Source of the DNA: Sphingobacteriales bacterium 44-61
GTDB taxonomy: Bacteria > Bacteroidota > Bacteroidia > Chitinophagales > Chitinophagaceae
Direction of reading: 5' to 3'
NCBI GenBank assembly: GCA_001898405.1
Contig: MKTW01000010.1
Location: 232,405 to 296,404 of the forward strand
DNA length: 64,000 bases
In this document: positions 11,918 to 20,316 of the stretch, in pieces
How positions within the stretch are numbered: the first letter of the stretch is position 1
Layout of the letters: each line of letters opens with the position of its first letter
Translations under genes and position numbers: made by a program
Notes under the pieces: model-generated
Database searches by the model: none
The model's input: the letters and a program-made list of their open reading frames with translations, nothing else
What the model was told of the DNA's origin: nothing

Positions 11918-12090
11918 TTGACCGAATTTCTACGGAACAGTAGTTCCTTTTCCATTGTCACCCCGGCCCTGATTCAGGACTCATTCTAATTTAATGTATA
12001 TAAGAGCCGGGTTCTCTTCAACGTTGAGGAGAACCCGGCTCTTAGTGTATTATATTTGTTATCTCACGAAACCAGGGCCGGGGTGACAAC
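11918..12090. repeat. Nested inverted-repeat element, copy 2
   Basis: Matches the copy at 8831-9030 over nearly its whole length: ttgaccgaatttctacgg, cattgtcaccccggccctg, the agccgggttctc/gagaacccggct inner hairpin with an acgt apex, and ccagggccggggtgaca. In the inner stem a G-C pair of copy 1 is replaced by T-A here, a paired change that keeps the hairpin. The outermost terminal arm is shorter than in copy 1. Confidence 0.8.
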
Positions 12091-12308
12091 AGAAAAGTAT
12101 TATTGATCATTGCGGAGAAATACTACAGAAATATGTGTTATGGATTTTCGGTAGATAACCTTAAAAGCGATCATGTGATCCTCTCGATTTTTTCTCTGAT
12201 TTTCTGACTCTCAGCGTATTTTACCGCCATTTCCCTGCTATTGACCGGTTCCTGGATCCCGGCTAACGACTCCAGTGCCAAACTGGCTCCATACTCGGGC
12301 AGAACTCC

Positions 12309-12316
12309 TATCTTTG
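12309..12316 (+). promoter_or_regulatory. -7 promoter element of yidC
   Basis: TATCTTTG followed by CC matches TAnnTTTG. It lies 23 nt before the ATG at 12340 and inside the only possible N-terminal extension, so it helps decide the start. Confidence 0.55.
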
Positions 12317-12339
12317 CCGTCTTTAAATTTTACCCCCTG

Positions 12340-14184
12340 ATGAAGTTTGATCGTAATACCGTCATTGGCTTTGTAGTATTGGCGGTGCTTTTTTTCGGTT
12401 ACTTTTTTTATACCAATAAAGAACAGTCCGCTTACCGGCAGGAAAAAGCCAGATTGGATTCCATTGCCAACGCCAATAAGCCCAAACCTGATCCGCTGAT
12501 CCAAAAAATGGACTCAGTAAGAGCCGATTCTATGAGAAGGATTACGGCCAGCGGTATTTTCAATGATACGGCCAATTCAAAAGAAGAGGTGATTTACGCA
12601 GAGAATAATCTCTTTAAAATAGCTTTTACTACCAAGGGTGGCCAGCCTAAATGGGTTGAACTGAAAAAGTTCAAGAATATGGACAGTGGCCATGTAAAAC
12701 TGGCCAATACTGCATTTGACCAGATCAGTTACCGGGTGAATACCGGCAGCAGCAGCACAGAGACTTCAGATCTGTACTTCTCCAAAATAGATTCAGCGAA
12801 GAATGCGGATGGCAGCACCACCTATTCCTTTACCCGGGGATCAGCCGACAGTGCGAATGCAGCATCCATCACCCACCAGTTTACTATCAGGCCTGATCAG
12901 TATATGATCGATTTTGATGTGGACCTGAAAGGCGCCAATCACCTGCTTTCTCAGAACACCATGAACCTTACCTGGAGCTATGCCGCAGACCAGCAGGAAT
13001 CGGATATCAGTTTTGAAAAGCAGAACACGCAGGTAGGTTATATGGAAGACGGGGAATTTGACTACCATACCATCGGCCGCACCAGCAATGTGAACTTTGA
13101 TAAAAAAGTAAAATGGATCGGTGTACGCCAGCGTTTCTTCAATACTTTCCTGATCGCCAAATCAGATTTTACCGGCGGTAAAATGAACTGGAATATTCCT
13201 CCTGATGATAAAAGAATGGTAGTGGAAGCAGTGTCCAACATGCAACTGGCTGTGCCTGCAGGAGACAATGCTAAAGTAGGGTTCAGTATTTTCTATGGCC
13301 CTTCTGATTTCAAGATCCTGAAAAAAGCAGATCTGAAACTGGAGAAATTGGTAAACCTGGGTCAGGGCCCTTATGCATTTGTTCGCCCGCTGAACCGCTA
13401 CGTGATCATACCGGTTTGGGACTTCCTGAAAAGCTTTGTGAGCAGCTATGGGTTAGTGATCGCCTTGCTGACGCTGATCATCCGTTTGCTGATCTCACCA
13501 CTTTCCTATAAGAGCTATTTGAGCGGTGCGAAAATGAAAGCACTCCGCCCTGAAATTGCAGCGTTGAAAGAGAAGCATGGTGCAGACCAGCAAGCTATGA
13601 GCATGGAGCAAATGAAACTCTTCCGTGAAGCCGGCGTAAATCCTCTCGGAGGATGTATCCCTGCTTTGCTGCAGATCCCGATCTTCTTCTCCCTGTATAG
13701 TTTCTTTAGCTCAAGCGTAGACCTTAGAGGAGCTGATTTTCTCTGGGCGAAAGATCTCTCCGCTTTTGATGACTTTATCAAGTTTGGCGTGAACATCCCT
13801 TTACTGGGCAACCACCTGAGTTTGTTTACGATCACAGCCGTGATCACCAGCTTGCTTATTTCGCTTTACAGCATGAGCATGTCGCCTGACCAAAGCAATC
13901 CCGTGTTGAAGTATATGCCTTATATCTTCCCTGTATTCCTGCTGTTCATCTTCAACAGGCTGCCTTCAGCGTTGACATGGTACTATACTGTATCCAACGT
14001 TATTACCCTGATATTGCAGTTTGTGATACAGAACTATATCATCGATCACAATAAGATCCTTGCTCAAATAGCAGAAAACCGCAAAAAGCCTAAATCAAAA
14101 TCGAAATGGCAGGAGCGGATGGAGCAAATGCAGGAACAGCAGAAGAAGATGAAAGAAATGCAGCAGAAGGGCAGGAATAAATAA
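12340..14184 (+). CDS. yidC: Membrane protein insertase YidC
   Basis: Inserts and folds inner-membrane proteins, alone or with SecYEG. An N-terminal membrane anchor (FVVLAVLFFGYFF) is followed by a large periplasmic domain to about residue 370, then the conserved Oxa1-type core of about five membrane segments. The core includes SPLSYKSYLSGAKMKALRPE and a NPLGGCIPALLQIPIFFSLY segment. The C-terminal tail is rich in Lys, Gln and Met, as in ribosome-contacting YidC tails. ATG at 12340 is preferred to ATG 12238-region or TTG 12241 because the anchor should be N-terminal and a TATCTTTG promoter lies between. Here rpmH and rnpA are not adjacent. Confidence 0.94.
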   Translation: MKFDRNTVIGFVVLAVLFFGYFFYTNKEQSAYRQEKARLDSIANANKPKPDPLIQKMDSVRADSMRRITASGIFNDTANSKEEVIYAENNLFKIAFTTKGGQPKWVELKKFKNMDSGHVKLANTAFDQISYRVNTGSSSTETSDLYFSKIDSAKNADGSTTYSFTRGSADSANAASITHQFTIRPDQYMIDFDVDLKGANHLLSQNTMNLTWSYAADQQESDISFEKQNTQVGYMEDGEFDYHTIGRTSNVNFDKKVKWIGVRQRFFNTFLIAKSDFTGGKMNWNIPPDDKRMVVEAVSNMQLAVPAGDNAKVGFSIFYGPSDFKILKKADLKLEKLVNLGQGPYAFVRPLNRYVIIPVWDFLKSFVSSYGLVIALLTLIIRLLISPLSYKSYLSGAKMKALRPEIAALKEKHGADQQAMSMEQMKLFREAGVNPLGGCIPALLQIPIFFSLYSFFSSSVDLRGADFLWAKDLSAFDDFIKFGVNIPLLGNHLSLFTITAVITSLLISLYSMSMSPDQSNPVLKYMPYIFPVFLLFIFNRLPSALTWYYTVSNVITLILQFVIQNYIIDHNKILAQIAENRKKPKSKSKWQERMEQMQEQQKKMKEMQQKGRNK

Positions 14185-14518
14185 GTTATTAGTTGCTTAA
14201 TTCATCATTGGCCGTTGACCAATGACCGTTAACCGATCAGGAAGCAGGCGTTACAAAATCCTCCGGCTAACAGTCATCGTTCAGCGGCCAGTGTTTTTTA
14301 GGCTGAAGCCAAAATCTCCGTAATGGCTCAGTTGAACGTTGGAGCGTTTAAAAGCTAAGGATATTTACGCATTGATTTTAAACGATTGAGAAAATCTCCA
14401 AACTAAATCAAACAAAGTCCTGGTGGCTTTGACTTTCGGCTTTTTAATTTTAACTTTTATCCGTCGCAACTTATTAGCTATTTTGGAGCGTCTATCTACC
14501 AACTAACACGGTATCAAT
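14185..14518. other. Intergenic region with repeat relics
   Basis: No gene is seen. The first half has ttggccgttgaccaatgaccgttaac wording and agtcatcgttcagcggccag, which resembles the ends of the nested elements and looks like a decayed repeat. A gctaaggat/gtttaaaagctaa word and an AT-rich stretch precede the next gene. No clear promoter was found. Confidence 0.35.
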
Positions 14519-15178
14519 ATGAAAAGAATTTACTTTATCGCTGTAGTGCTTTTTTCCCTGCTTTCAGCCGGAACTGTTCAGGCTCAACGGAAGCTGACAG
14601 AAGCGACTATCACCTATGATATCGTCATTAACACCAACAATACTACTCCTAAAGCAGCCGATCTGCTGGATGGGGCTGTCAGCGTTATATATCTTAAAGG
14701 CAATTCCAGCCGTTCTGAGATGATCAGTTCCCTGGGCACTCAGTCGACCATTATTGATGGAAAAACCGGTAATGTGACCATTTTAAAGGAATATGGTGAG
14801 CAGAAATATATGATCAACCTGAGCCCGGCCGACTGGAAAGAGTCGAACAAGAAATATGAAGGGGTGGATTTTGCCTACGAGAACGAGTTTAAGACCATTG
14901 CGGGTTATAACTGTCAGAAAGCGACCGGTAAACTGGCCGATGGCAGCAGTTTTACGGTTTATTTTACCAAGGACCTGATGCCGGTAAATAAAGACTTCCA
15001 ATACCTGAACCGTGCGCTTCCGGGCCTGGCAATGCAATACGAAGCTAATTTAGGTAAGCAGAAAGTGACTTATACGGTTTCCAGCATCAATTTTAACCTG
15101 GTGCCTGCGGCTAAGTTTGATACACCGAAATCGGGGTATAGGGTGATGACGTATGAGGAGAGTAAGGCCGGCTTATAG
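14519..15178 (+). CDS. Secreted protein of unknown function (GLPGLI/DUF4412-like)
   Basis: The 219-residue protein has a clear signal peptide ending near residue 22 (VQA-QRKL). The rest is predicted beta-rich. The layout, an early ATITYDIV strand, a middle YNCQKATGKLADGSSFTVYFTKDL segment and a conserved GLAMQYEA stretch, is like GLPGLI and DUF4412 proteins that are common and uncharacterised in Bacteroidota. That assignment is by resemblance only. Single gene; a short gcgaat repeat follows. Confidence 0.7.
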   Translation: MKRIYFIAVVLFSLLSAGTVQAQRKLTEATITYDIVINTNNTTPKAADLLDGAVSVIYLKGNSSRSEMISSLGTQSTIIDGKTGNVTILKEYGEQKYMINLSPADWKESNKKYEGVDFAYENEFKTIAGYNCQKATGKLADGSSFTVYFTKDLMPVNKDFQYLNRALPGLAMQYEANLGKQKVTYTVSSINFNLVPAAKFDTPKSGYRVMTYEESKAGL

Positions 15179-15180
15179 TA

Positions 15181-15217
15181 CGAATTATGCGAATGAGGGC
15201 GAATTACGCGAATGGAG
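15181..15217. repeat. gcgaattacgcgaat dispersed repeat
   Basis: Two near-direct copies of cgaatta(t/c)gcgaatg lie just after the stop codon. Related sequence occurs at 24369-24388, 24436-24506, 25104-25173, around 43550-43730, 48001-48050, 50521-50550 and 63400-63425. Confidence 0.6.
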
Positions 15218-15304
15218 TCTGATTGGAGGAAGTGGGAAATAGAGTTGAATTGAGATAGAAGGAAACTCCGGCAAGAGGGCGCGGTTAGTAGGAATGAAAG
15301 GGAA

Positions 15305-15682
15305 TTAGAAATTGATGTTAACTGTAGCGCTCGGAACCTGGTTCTTTTGTGAGTTCAGGTTGAGGGTTACTTTCTTCCGGACCGGAAGAGTGTAAACGGT
15401 GTGGCCTTGCTGGTAAGTTACCACAGTAGAGTTCAGGTTGATATATTTGGTTTCTTCTTCGTTGATCACCTGGCTTCCACGGAAAGTGTAACCGGTTTGT
15501 AAGGAGAAGGAACCCGGCTTGATAGAAGAAGCCTTGTTGTTAAGCAACAATTTGCGGGGTTTGTCTTTATTGATCTTACCATCTCCCAGTGTTGCAAATG
15601 CAACAGCAGCAGTGGCAGCCAGTAATAACGACAGGCCCAATTTTCTGCTCGCAGCTTTTAATATGGAAGAGTTAGTTTTCAA
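15305..15682 (-). CDS. Small secreted protein of unknown function
   Basis: This 125-residue protein has an N-terminal signal peptide (basic start, then LSLLLAATAAVAFATLG). The mature part is predicted mostly beta strands with alternating polar residues and ends in NINF. No family is recognised. The start codon is TTG at 15682; no ATG is available. A TAAATTTG promoter octamer on the same strand lies 7 nt upstream, which supports this start and that the gene is real. Its neighbours do not suggest a function. Confidence 0.65.
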   Translation of the reverse strand: MKTNSSILKAASRKLGLSLLLAATAAVAFATLGDGKINKDKPRKLLLNNKASSIKPGSFSLQTGYTFRGSQVINEEETKYINLNSTVVTYQQGHTVYTLPVRKKVTLNLNSQKNQVPSATVNINF

Positions 15683-15689
15683 TTCACCG

Positions 15690-15697
15690 CAAATTTA
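15690..15697 (-). promoter_or_regulatory. -7 promoter element of the 125-aa secreted protein gene
   Basis: On the minus strand TAAATTTG followed by CGG sits 7 nt before the TTG start, so the predicted leader is only a few nucleotides. Confidence 0.45.
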
Positions 15698-15936
15698 ACA
15701 CTAAAAAAGGACTTTTTGCAAACCGTTCGTCAAGAATTTTAGTACTTATTTAACGGCTAAAACACGAAATTGTTACAGCTCTGCGAAAAAAATATTTTGT
15801 CATTTATGCACATCTGGGGAAACAAAATGGTGCGGGGATTGTTTTTTTTAAGATAACTTGTTGATAATAATAGCCAATAGGCTTGCCACGCTCTACTTGC
15901 CTCGTTTTTATACATCCCTAAAACCCCACCTGAAAT

Positions 15937-17358
15937 ATGAAAGAGAACCCTTATCAGGAAGACCGGGAGCAGATGCGGGAATTGCTCCGTCAGTATGAAA
16001 ACCTAAGGAATGGCCGCTCTTCTTCCTTTATTGAGGAAGAATCGTTTGAGAAAATAATCTCTTATTTCGAGGAAAGAGAAGAATTGCCTAAAGCCCAGGA
16101 GGCCGCTGATATGGCCATTGAGCAATATCCCTATTCGGCTGCCCTCCTGATCCGGAAAGCGGACATATTGCTTACTGTCCGCCATTACCGCGAAGCGTTG
16201 GACATACTTGACCATGCCACCCTTTTGGACAGTAATGATATCAATCTCTATATTTTAAAAACAGATGCTTTCCTGGCGCTTGATGAGCAAGCCAAAGCCG
16301 TAGCCCTGCTCGAAGAAGCCCTGCATATTTTTGAAGGTGAAGAAAAGATCGAATTGCTGTTTGAACTCGGCGATGTGTACGACGATTATGAAGAATTTGA
16401 CAAGGTATTCGATTGCCTGAAAATGATACTGGAGCAGGAACCTACCAATGAAGAAGCCCTTTATAAAATATGTTTCTGGACAGATTTTACCGGGAGAAAT
16501 GAAGAAAGCATCCGCCTTCATCAGCAGATCATTGATGAACATCCTTACAATGAACTGGCCTGGTTCAATCTCGCTGCAGCTTACCAGGGATTGAAACTCT
16601 ACGAAAAAGCGATCGATGCATATCAGTATGCTATCACTATCGAAGAAAAATTCGATTACGCTTACCGTAATATGGGCGACGCCTATATCCGCCTTCGCAA
16701 ATACAAGGAAGCGATTGAAGCACTGGAAAAAGTAACGGAATTGTCCAAACCCGAAGTGGTGATCTATGAAGCCATCGGTCATTGTTATGACCGTTTGCGG
16801 AATTATGCACAGGCCAGGTTTTATTATCGCAAAGCTTCCCACCTGAACCAGGAAGACAGCAAACTCTTTTATAAAATAGCCTGCACGTATTTCAACGAGG
16901 GACAGTGGGAGAGTTGTATGAAACAGCTGGATACAGCCATGAAACTGCAGCGCCTCCAGCCTGAATACTTTCTGCTGATGGGCGAATGCAAGATGGAAAT
17001 GGGACTGGTCCGGGATGCCATTCAGCACTTTTCCAATGCTGTTCGTATCAGGCCCAAAAATGTGGCAGGCTGGGAAGCATTGATCCGTTGCCTGTATAAG
17101 GCAGAACTGATGGATGAGGCGCTTGACCAGGTGAATGCCGCATTAAAATCGACGAATGACAAACCTGTTTTCTTTTTTTACAAATCAGCGGTCTTGCTTG
17201 CATCAGGCAAAAACAAGGAAGCAGTGCTTTTGCTGGAAAAAGCATTAACCCTTGCGCCGAAAATGCTGAAAAAGTTTTTTGAGCTGAACCCTGCAAGTCT
17301 GCAAAGCCAGCAGATTGTGGATATTGTCGCAAAGTTCAAACGGAATAAAACAATATGA
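15937..17358 (+). CDS. Tetratricopeptide repeat protein
   Basis: The 473-residue protein has no signal peptide and about a dozen TPR-like helix pairs from residue 50 to the end. The best examples are WFNLAAAYQGLKLYEKAIDAY, YRNMGDAYIRLRKYKEAIEAL and the following AIGHCYDRLRNYAQARFYY unit. The N-terminus is acidic and helical. TPR arrays bind protein partners, and the partner cannot be predicted. It is cytosolic by sequence. A 31-bp perfect AT-rich hairpin begins 1 nt after the stop codon and may also end transcription. Confidence 0.85.
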   Translation: MKENPYQEDREQMRELLRQYENLRNGRSSSFIEEESFEKIISYFEEREELPKAQEAADMAIEQYPYSAALLIRKADILLTVRHYREALDILDHATLLDSNDINLYILKTDAFLALDEQAKAVALLEEALHIFEGEEKIELLFELGDVYDDYEEFDKVFDCLKMILEQEPTNEEALYKICFWTDFTGRNEESIRLHQQIIDEHPYNELAWFNLAAAYQGLKLYEKAIDAYQYAITIEEKFDYAYRNMGDAYIRLRKYKEAIEALEKVTELSKPEVVIYEAIGHCYDRLRNYAQARFYYRKASHLNQEDSKLFYKIACTYFNEGQWESCMKQLDTAMKLQRLQPEYFLLMGECKMEMGLVRDAIQHFSNAVRIRPKNVAGWEALIRCLYKAELMDEALDQVNAALKSTNDKPVFFFYKSAVLLASGKNKEAVLLLEKALTLAPKMLKKFFELNPASLQSQQIVDIVAKFKRNKTI

Positions 17359-17359
17359 G

Positions 17360-17426
17360 GTTTACTATTTAAAAGTTTAAAGGTTTAAGATTAGGTCTTA
17401 AACCTTTAAACTTTTAAATAGTAAAC
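17360..17426. repeat. 31-bp perfect-stem AT-rich hairpin
   Basis: 17360-17390 is exactly complementary to 17396-17426 with a 5-nt loop (ttagg). It starts right after the TPR gene stop and is followed by ttctttatttt. It belongs to the gtttaaa/tttaaac family seen at 7-40 and 53058-53139. It could fold in RNA as a terminator-like hairpin or in DNA as a cruciform. Confidence 0.8.
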
Positions 17427-17446
17427 TTCTTTATTTTATCTTCCCT

Positions 17447-17454
17447 TATTTTTG
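17447..17454 (+). promoter_or_regulatory. -7 promoter element of the ComA-family/aroE operon
   Basis: TATTTTTG followed by CGCC matches TAnnTTTG and the extended TTTGCGCC form also seen at fusA, rdgB and the SNF2 gene. It predicts a leader of about 55 nt. Confidence 0.5.
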
Positions 17455-17512
17455 CGCCGATTTTTTCCCCGGGCCATGCCGCCCGCATTCTATGAATCAA
17501 ATCTGAATAACA

Positions 17513-18283
17513 ATGAATTTTAACCTGTCTCAGATGCCCGATCGCAACCAACGCCCACGTACTGCAGGGATAACAATGGTGATGGATAAGGGGCTTAGCT
17601 TAACGGAGGCAAAGAATTTTTTAAGTGTTTCTTATCCGCATATCGATATCATTAAACTGGGCTTTGGAACATCTTATGTAACACCCAACCTGAGGGAAAA
17701 GCTTGAACTCTACCGCTCTTACGATCTTCCTGTTTATTTTGGCGGCACGCTCTTTGAGGCATTTCTGATCCGCAACCAGTTTGATGATTATATAGCAGTT
17801 TGTAAAGATTTTGGTATTGAATACATGGAAGTGAGTGATGGTTCCATCACCATTCCACATGCTGAGAAATGCGGATATATCGAAAAGCTTACAAAGCATG
17901 GCGTGGTGCTGAGCGAAGTGGGAAGTAAAGATGCAGCGCATATTATTCCTCCCTATAAATGGATCGAATTGATGCGTGCGGAACTGGATGCAGGCGCTAC
18001 TTATGTGATCGCTGAAGCGCGTGAAGCAGGTAATGTGGGTATCTACCGCGGCAGTGGTGAAGTAAGGGAAGGCCTCGTACAGGAAATACTTACCCAAATT
18101 CCCGGTGATAAGATTATCTGGGAAGCTCCGCAAAAAGCACAACAACTATATTTTATCGAACTGCTGGGTTGCAATGTGAACCTGGGAAATATTGCACCTT
18201 CTGAAGTGATTGCCATGGAAGCGATGCGAATAGGCCTCAGGGGCGATACATTCAATTTGTTTCTCGATAAAAAAGGCTCCTGA
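17513..18283 (+). CDS. Phosphosulfolactate synthase (ComA family)
   Basis: The family adds sulfite to phosphoenolpyruvate to give (2R)-phospho-3-sulfolactate, first described in coenzyme M synthesis. The 256 residues fit a single TIM barrel. Recognisable segments are DIIKLGFGTS, the YFGGTLFEAF strand, YMEVSDGSI, LSEVGSKD, VIAEAREAG and EAPQKAQQLYFI. Bacteroidota do not make coenzyme M; the product might feed sulfonate or sulfonolipid metabolism, which is inference. The stop TGA overlaps the aroE start (TGATG, 18281-18285), so the two are probably translated together. Confidence 0.85.
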   Translation: MNFNLSQMPDRNQRPRTAGITMVMDKGLSLTEAKNFLSVSYPHIDIIKLGFGTSYVTPNLREKLELYRSYDLPVYFGGTLFEAFLIRNQFDDYIAVCKDFGIEYMEVSDGSITIPHAEKCGYIEKLTKHGVVLSEVGSKDAAHIIPPYKWIELMRAELDAGATYVIAEAREAGNVGIYRGSGEVREGLVQEILTQIPGDKIIWEAPQKAQQLYFIELLGCNVNLGNIAPSEVIAMEAMRIGLRGDTFNLFLDKKGS

Positions 18284-19014
18284 TGCGTTTATATGGTCTT
18301 ATTGGTTATCCGTTGTCACATTCCTTTTCCAAAAGATATTTTACGGAAAAATTTGAACGGGAAGGACTGAAAGATTACCAATATGAATTATTCCCTGTTT
18401 CCTCTATAGAAGAGCTGCCTCAGTTGCTGGAGAAGCATCCCGAGCTCTGCGGGTTGAACGTGACCATTCCTTACAAAGAACAGGTATTGTCTTATTTGCA
18501 CTCGAAAAATGAACTGGTTAAAGCTATCAGGGCCTGCAATTGCATTGATATCCGGGATGGGAAGCTGAAAGGATATAACACAGATGTGATCGGGTTTGAA
18601 CGCTCACTCCTGGAACAATGGCAACCTCATCATAAAAAAGCATTGATACTGGGCACTGGTGGCGTGTCTAAAGCAGTGCAATACATTATGCAGAAAATGG
18701 GATTGGCTTACCGCTATGTATCCCGCAAACCGGGCGTGCATAATTATTCTTATGAACAGCTTACGCCTGCTATTATGCAGGAATATACATTGATCGTTAA
18801 TACCACACCGTTGGGAATGTATCCCAATGTCACCGAAGCTCCCCCTATCCCTTACGAAGCATTAACACCAAGGCATTACCTGTTCGATATGGTGTATAAT
18901 CCCGAAAAAACGCTTTTCCTGAAGATGGGAGAGGAGAAAGGGGCTGCGATCAAAAATGGAGCTGATATGCTGAAGATCCAGGCAGACGAGAGCTGGGAGA
19001 TATGGAATAAGTAA
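18283..19014 (+). CDS. aroE: Shikimate dehydrogenase
   Basis: Reduces 3-dehydroshikimate to shikimate with NADPH in the aromatic amino acid pathway. The substrate-binding GYPLSHSFSK motif is near residue 7, NVTIPYKE with the catalytic lysine near 63, the NADP loop GTGGVSKAV near 124, and NTTPLGMYP near 178. At 243 residues it is slightly shorter than the E. coli enzyme but complete. It starts on the last base of the upstream stop codon. It is convergent with the thioesterase gene, 9 nt away, with no terminator hairpin between them. Confidence 0.93.
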   Translation: MRLYGLIGYPLSHSFSKRYFTEKFEREGLKDYQYELFPVSSIEELPQLLEKHPELCGLNVTIPYKEQVLSYLHSKNELVKAIRACNCIDIRDGKLKGYNTDVIGFERSLLEQWQPHHKKALILGTGGVSKAVQYIMQKMGLAYRYVSRKPGVHNYSYEQLTPAIMQEYTLIVNTTPLGMYPNVTEAPPIPYEALTPRHYLFDMVYNPEKTLFLKMGEEKGAAIKNGADMLKIQADESWEIWNK

Positions 19015-19023
19015 ACATTGTTT

Positions 19024-19455
19024 TTATAATGTCATTGCTGCTTTCGCTTCTTCCGGAACTGCGACCACTTTTTTCCTGTTGTAATCATAGCAGATCATCC
19101 CTGTTTTAGCAAGCGCCACGATCTGTGCCTGCCCATCCATATCTTTTTCCAGTTGATAAAAAAGATCAAAGCCTACTTTACTGAAACCACCCGCAGTTAC
19201 TGAAACGTTCACTGTATCGCCATAAAACAACTCCTTTTTGAATTCAATAGCAGCATCGGCCATGATCAGTGAGGTGCCGGCAAAACCCAACTCACTATAG
19301 CCAAAACTTTTGAGGAACTGCATTCTTGCTTCATGTACCAGGGATAATACAGCATCGTTGCCTACATGCCCGCCATAGTTGATATCGCTGATGCGCACGG
19401 GTATCAATGTAGAAAAAGAGAATGATCCCGGCATGTCTATTTTGATCCTTGCCAT
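19024..19455 (-). CDS. Acyl-CoA thioesterase (YbgC/4HBT hotdog family)
   Basis: A single hotdog domain of 143 residues, cytosolic. It has the family entry VRISDINYGGHVGND, in which Asp and the following loop correspond to the 4HBT active-site region, then the long central helix and EFKKELFYGDTV. Such enzymes hydrolyse acyl-CoA or acyl-ACP; the substrate is not predictable. ATG at 19455 is preferred to TTG at 19461 because a TATTTTTG promoter ends 3 nt before it and covers the TTG. It may be transcribed without a leader. Confidence 0.85.
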   Translation of the reverse strand: MARIKIDMPGSFSFSTLIPVRISDINYGGHVGNDAVLSLVHEARMQFLKSFGYSELGFAGTSLIMADAAIEFKKELFYGDTVNVSVTAGGFSKVGFDLFYQLEKDMDGQAQIVALAKTGMICYDYNRKKVVAVPEEAKAAMTL

Positions 19456-19458
19456 TCT

Positions 19459-19466
19459 CAAAAATA
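19459..19466 (-). promoter_or_regulatory. -7 promoter element of the thioesterase gene
   Basis: On the minus strand TATTTTTG is followed by AGA and then ATG. The -7 element ends 3 nt before the start codon, so transcription would begin at or near the first codon. Confidence 0.4.
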
Positions 19467-19515
19467 AATTCTTTGTGGCTCTTTGCGACTTTGTGGGAGA
19501 TAAAAATCAAGAGTA

Positions 19516-20313
19516 TTACAGATCTGTCTCTTTATCCAGCGAGCTTACAAGGTTGAGGATATCCATGAAATTGCCCGCCGAAGTAGTTAATGAGGAAGTG
19601 GCCATCTTTTCCTGCCATTTCTTTAACTGGTCTTTACAGCCGGCATCAGGGTCTTCGCCCGATACACAGCAAACCAGGTTCCCTAATTTCTTCGACATGC
19701 GGATAATATTGCCATCAGGCGTCATTAGCATGATGTAGCGGTCTGCTATGGAAGGAACATGATCATTGTAGGTATAGATAGCTGAAGTTGCTTTACTGGC
19801 AGCAGGATAAGTTGCAGGGCTCGACTTACGTGGCTTCGAAGAGCGGTCAAGTTTGGCTATCAGCTTTTTGCTTTGTTCCAACACAACGGCATCTTCTTCA
19901 TCCGGCTCAGGGCTGATCGTTTTTTGGGTATCTGCAGGTGTTGTCCTGGCAAGAGCATTGTTAGTTTGCCCGGAATCGGGTTGTATTGCAGCAGCAGTGC
20001 CGGAAGTGTTCCGGTCTGCATTTCCTGTCCACCGAAGAATTGCAAAAGCCACAGCACCGATCACAACTGCAGCAGCGGCATAACGCAGAAAAGCAGGGAT
20101 GCGGAAAGGCTGAGAAACAGGTTTTGTTTCTTCATCCAGCGAAGCAGCGATCTTTTCCCAGGTCATGGCAGGAGGGGCAACTTCCATAGAGTGAAGGCGG
20201 GTCGGGAATTGGTCGCCTTGCTGGGCTTCATCAAGGGCAGCAGCGATCCTGTCCCAGACTCCTTGCGGTGGGGCAGTTTCATAATTCAACATTTTATCCC
20301 TTAAGCTGCTCAT
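19516..20313 (-). CDS. Probable anti-sigma factor (single-span membrane protein)
   Basis: The 265-residue protein follows an ECF sigma gene after 3 nt, the usual place of its inhibitor. The cytosolic N-terminus has two repeated units of the form PP-x-x-x-W-x-x-I-A-(A)-x-LDE (residues 14-28 and 47-61). One membrane span follows (AAAAVVIGAVAFAILRW, about 93-109). The periplasmic part has a low-complexity linker and then a conserved-looking C-terminal domain with a CCVSGEDPDAGC cysteine cluster. No zinc-binding anti-sigma motif is seen, so the role rests on position and topology. Confidence 0.7.
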   Translation of the reverse strand: MSSLRDKMLNYETAPPQGVWDRIAAALDEAQQGDQFPTRLHSMEVAPPAMTWEKIAASLDEETKPVSQPFRIPAFLRYAAAAVVIGAVAFAILRWTGNADRNTSGTAAAIQPDSGQTNNALARTTPADTQKTISPEPDEEDAVVLEQSKKLIAKLDRSSKPRKSSPATYPAASKATSAIYTYNDHVPSIADRYIMLMTPDGNIIRMSKKLGNLVCCVSGEDPDAGCKDQLKKWQEKMATSSLTTSAGNFMDILNLVSSLDKETDL

Positions 20314-20316
20314 GAT

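Noticed and set aside
12241-12339. N-terminal extension of YidC from a TTG at 12241
   Set aside because: It would place 33 polar residues before the membrane anchor and contains a TATCTTTG promoter. ATG 12340 is used.
16255-17028. A 257-codon open frame opposite the TPR gene
   Set aside because: Phe/His/Ile-rich translation with no recognisable domain; it mirrors the TPR codon pattern.
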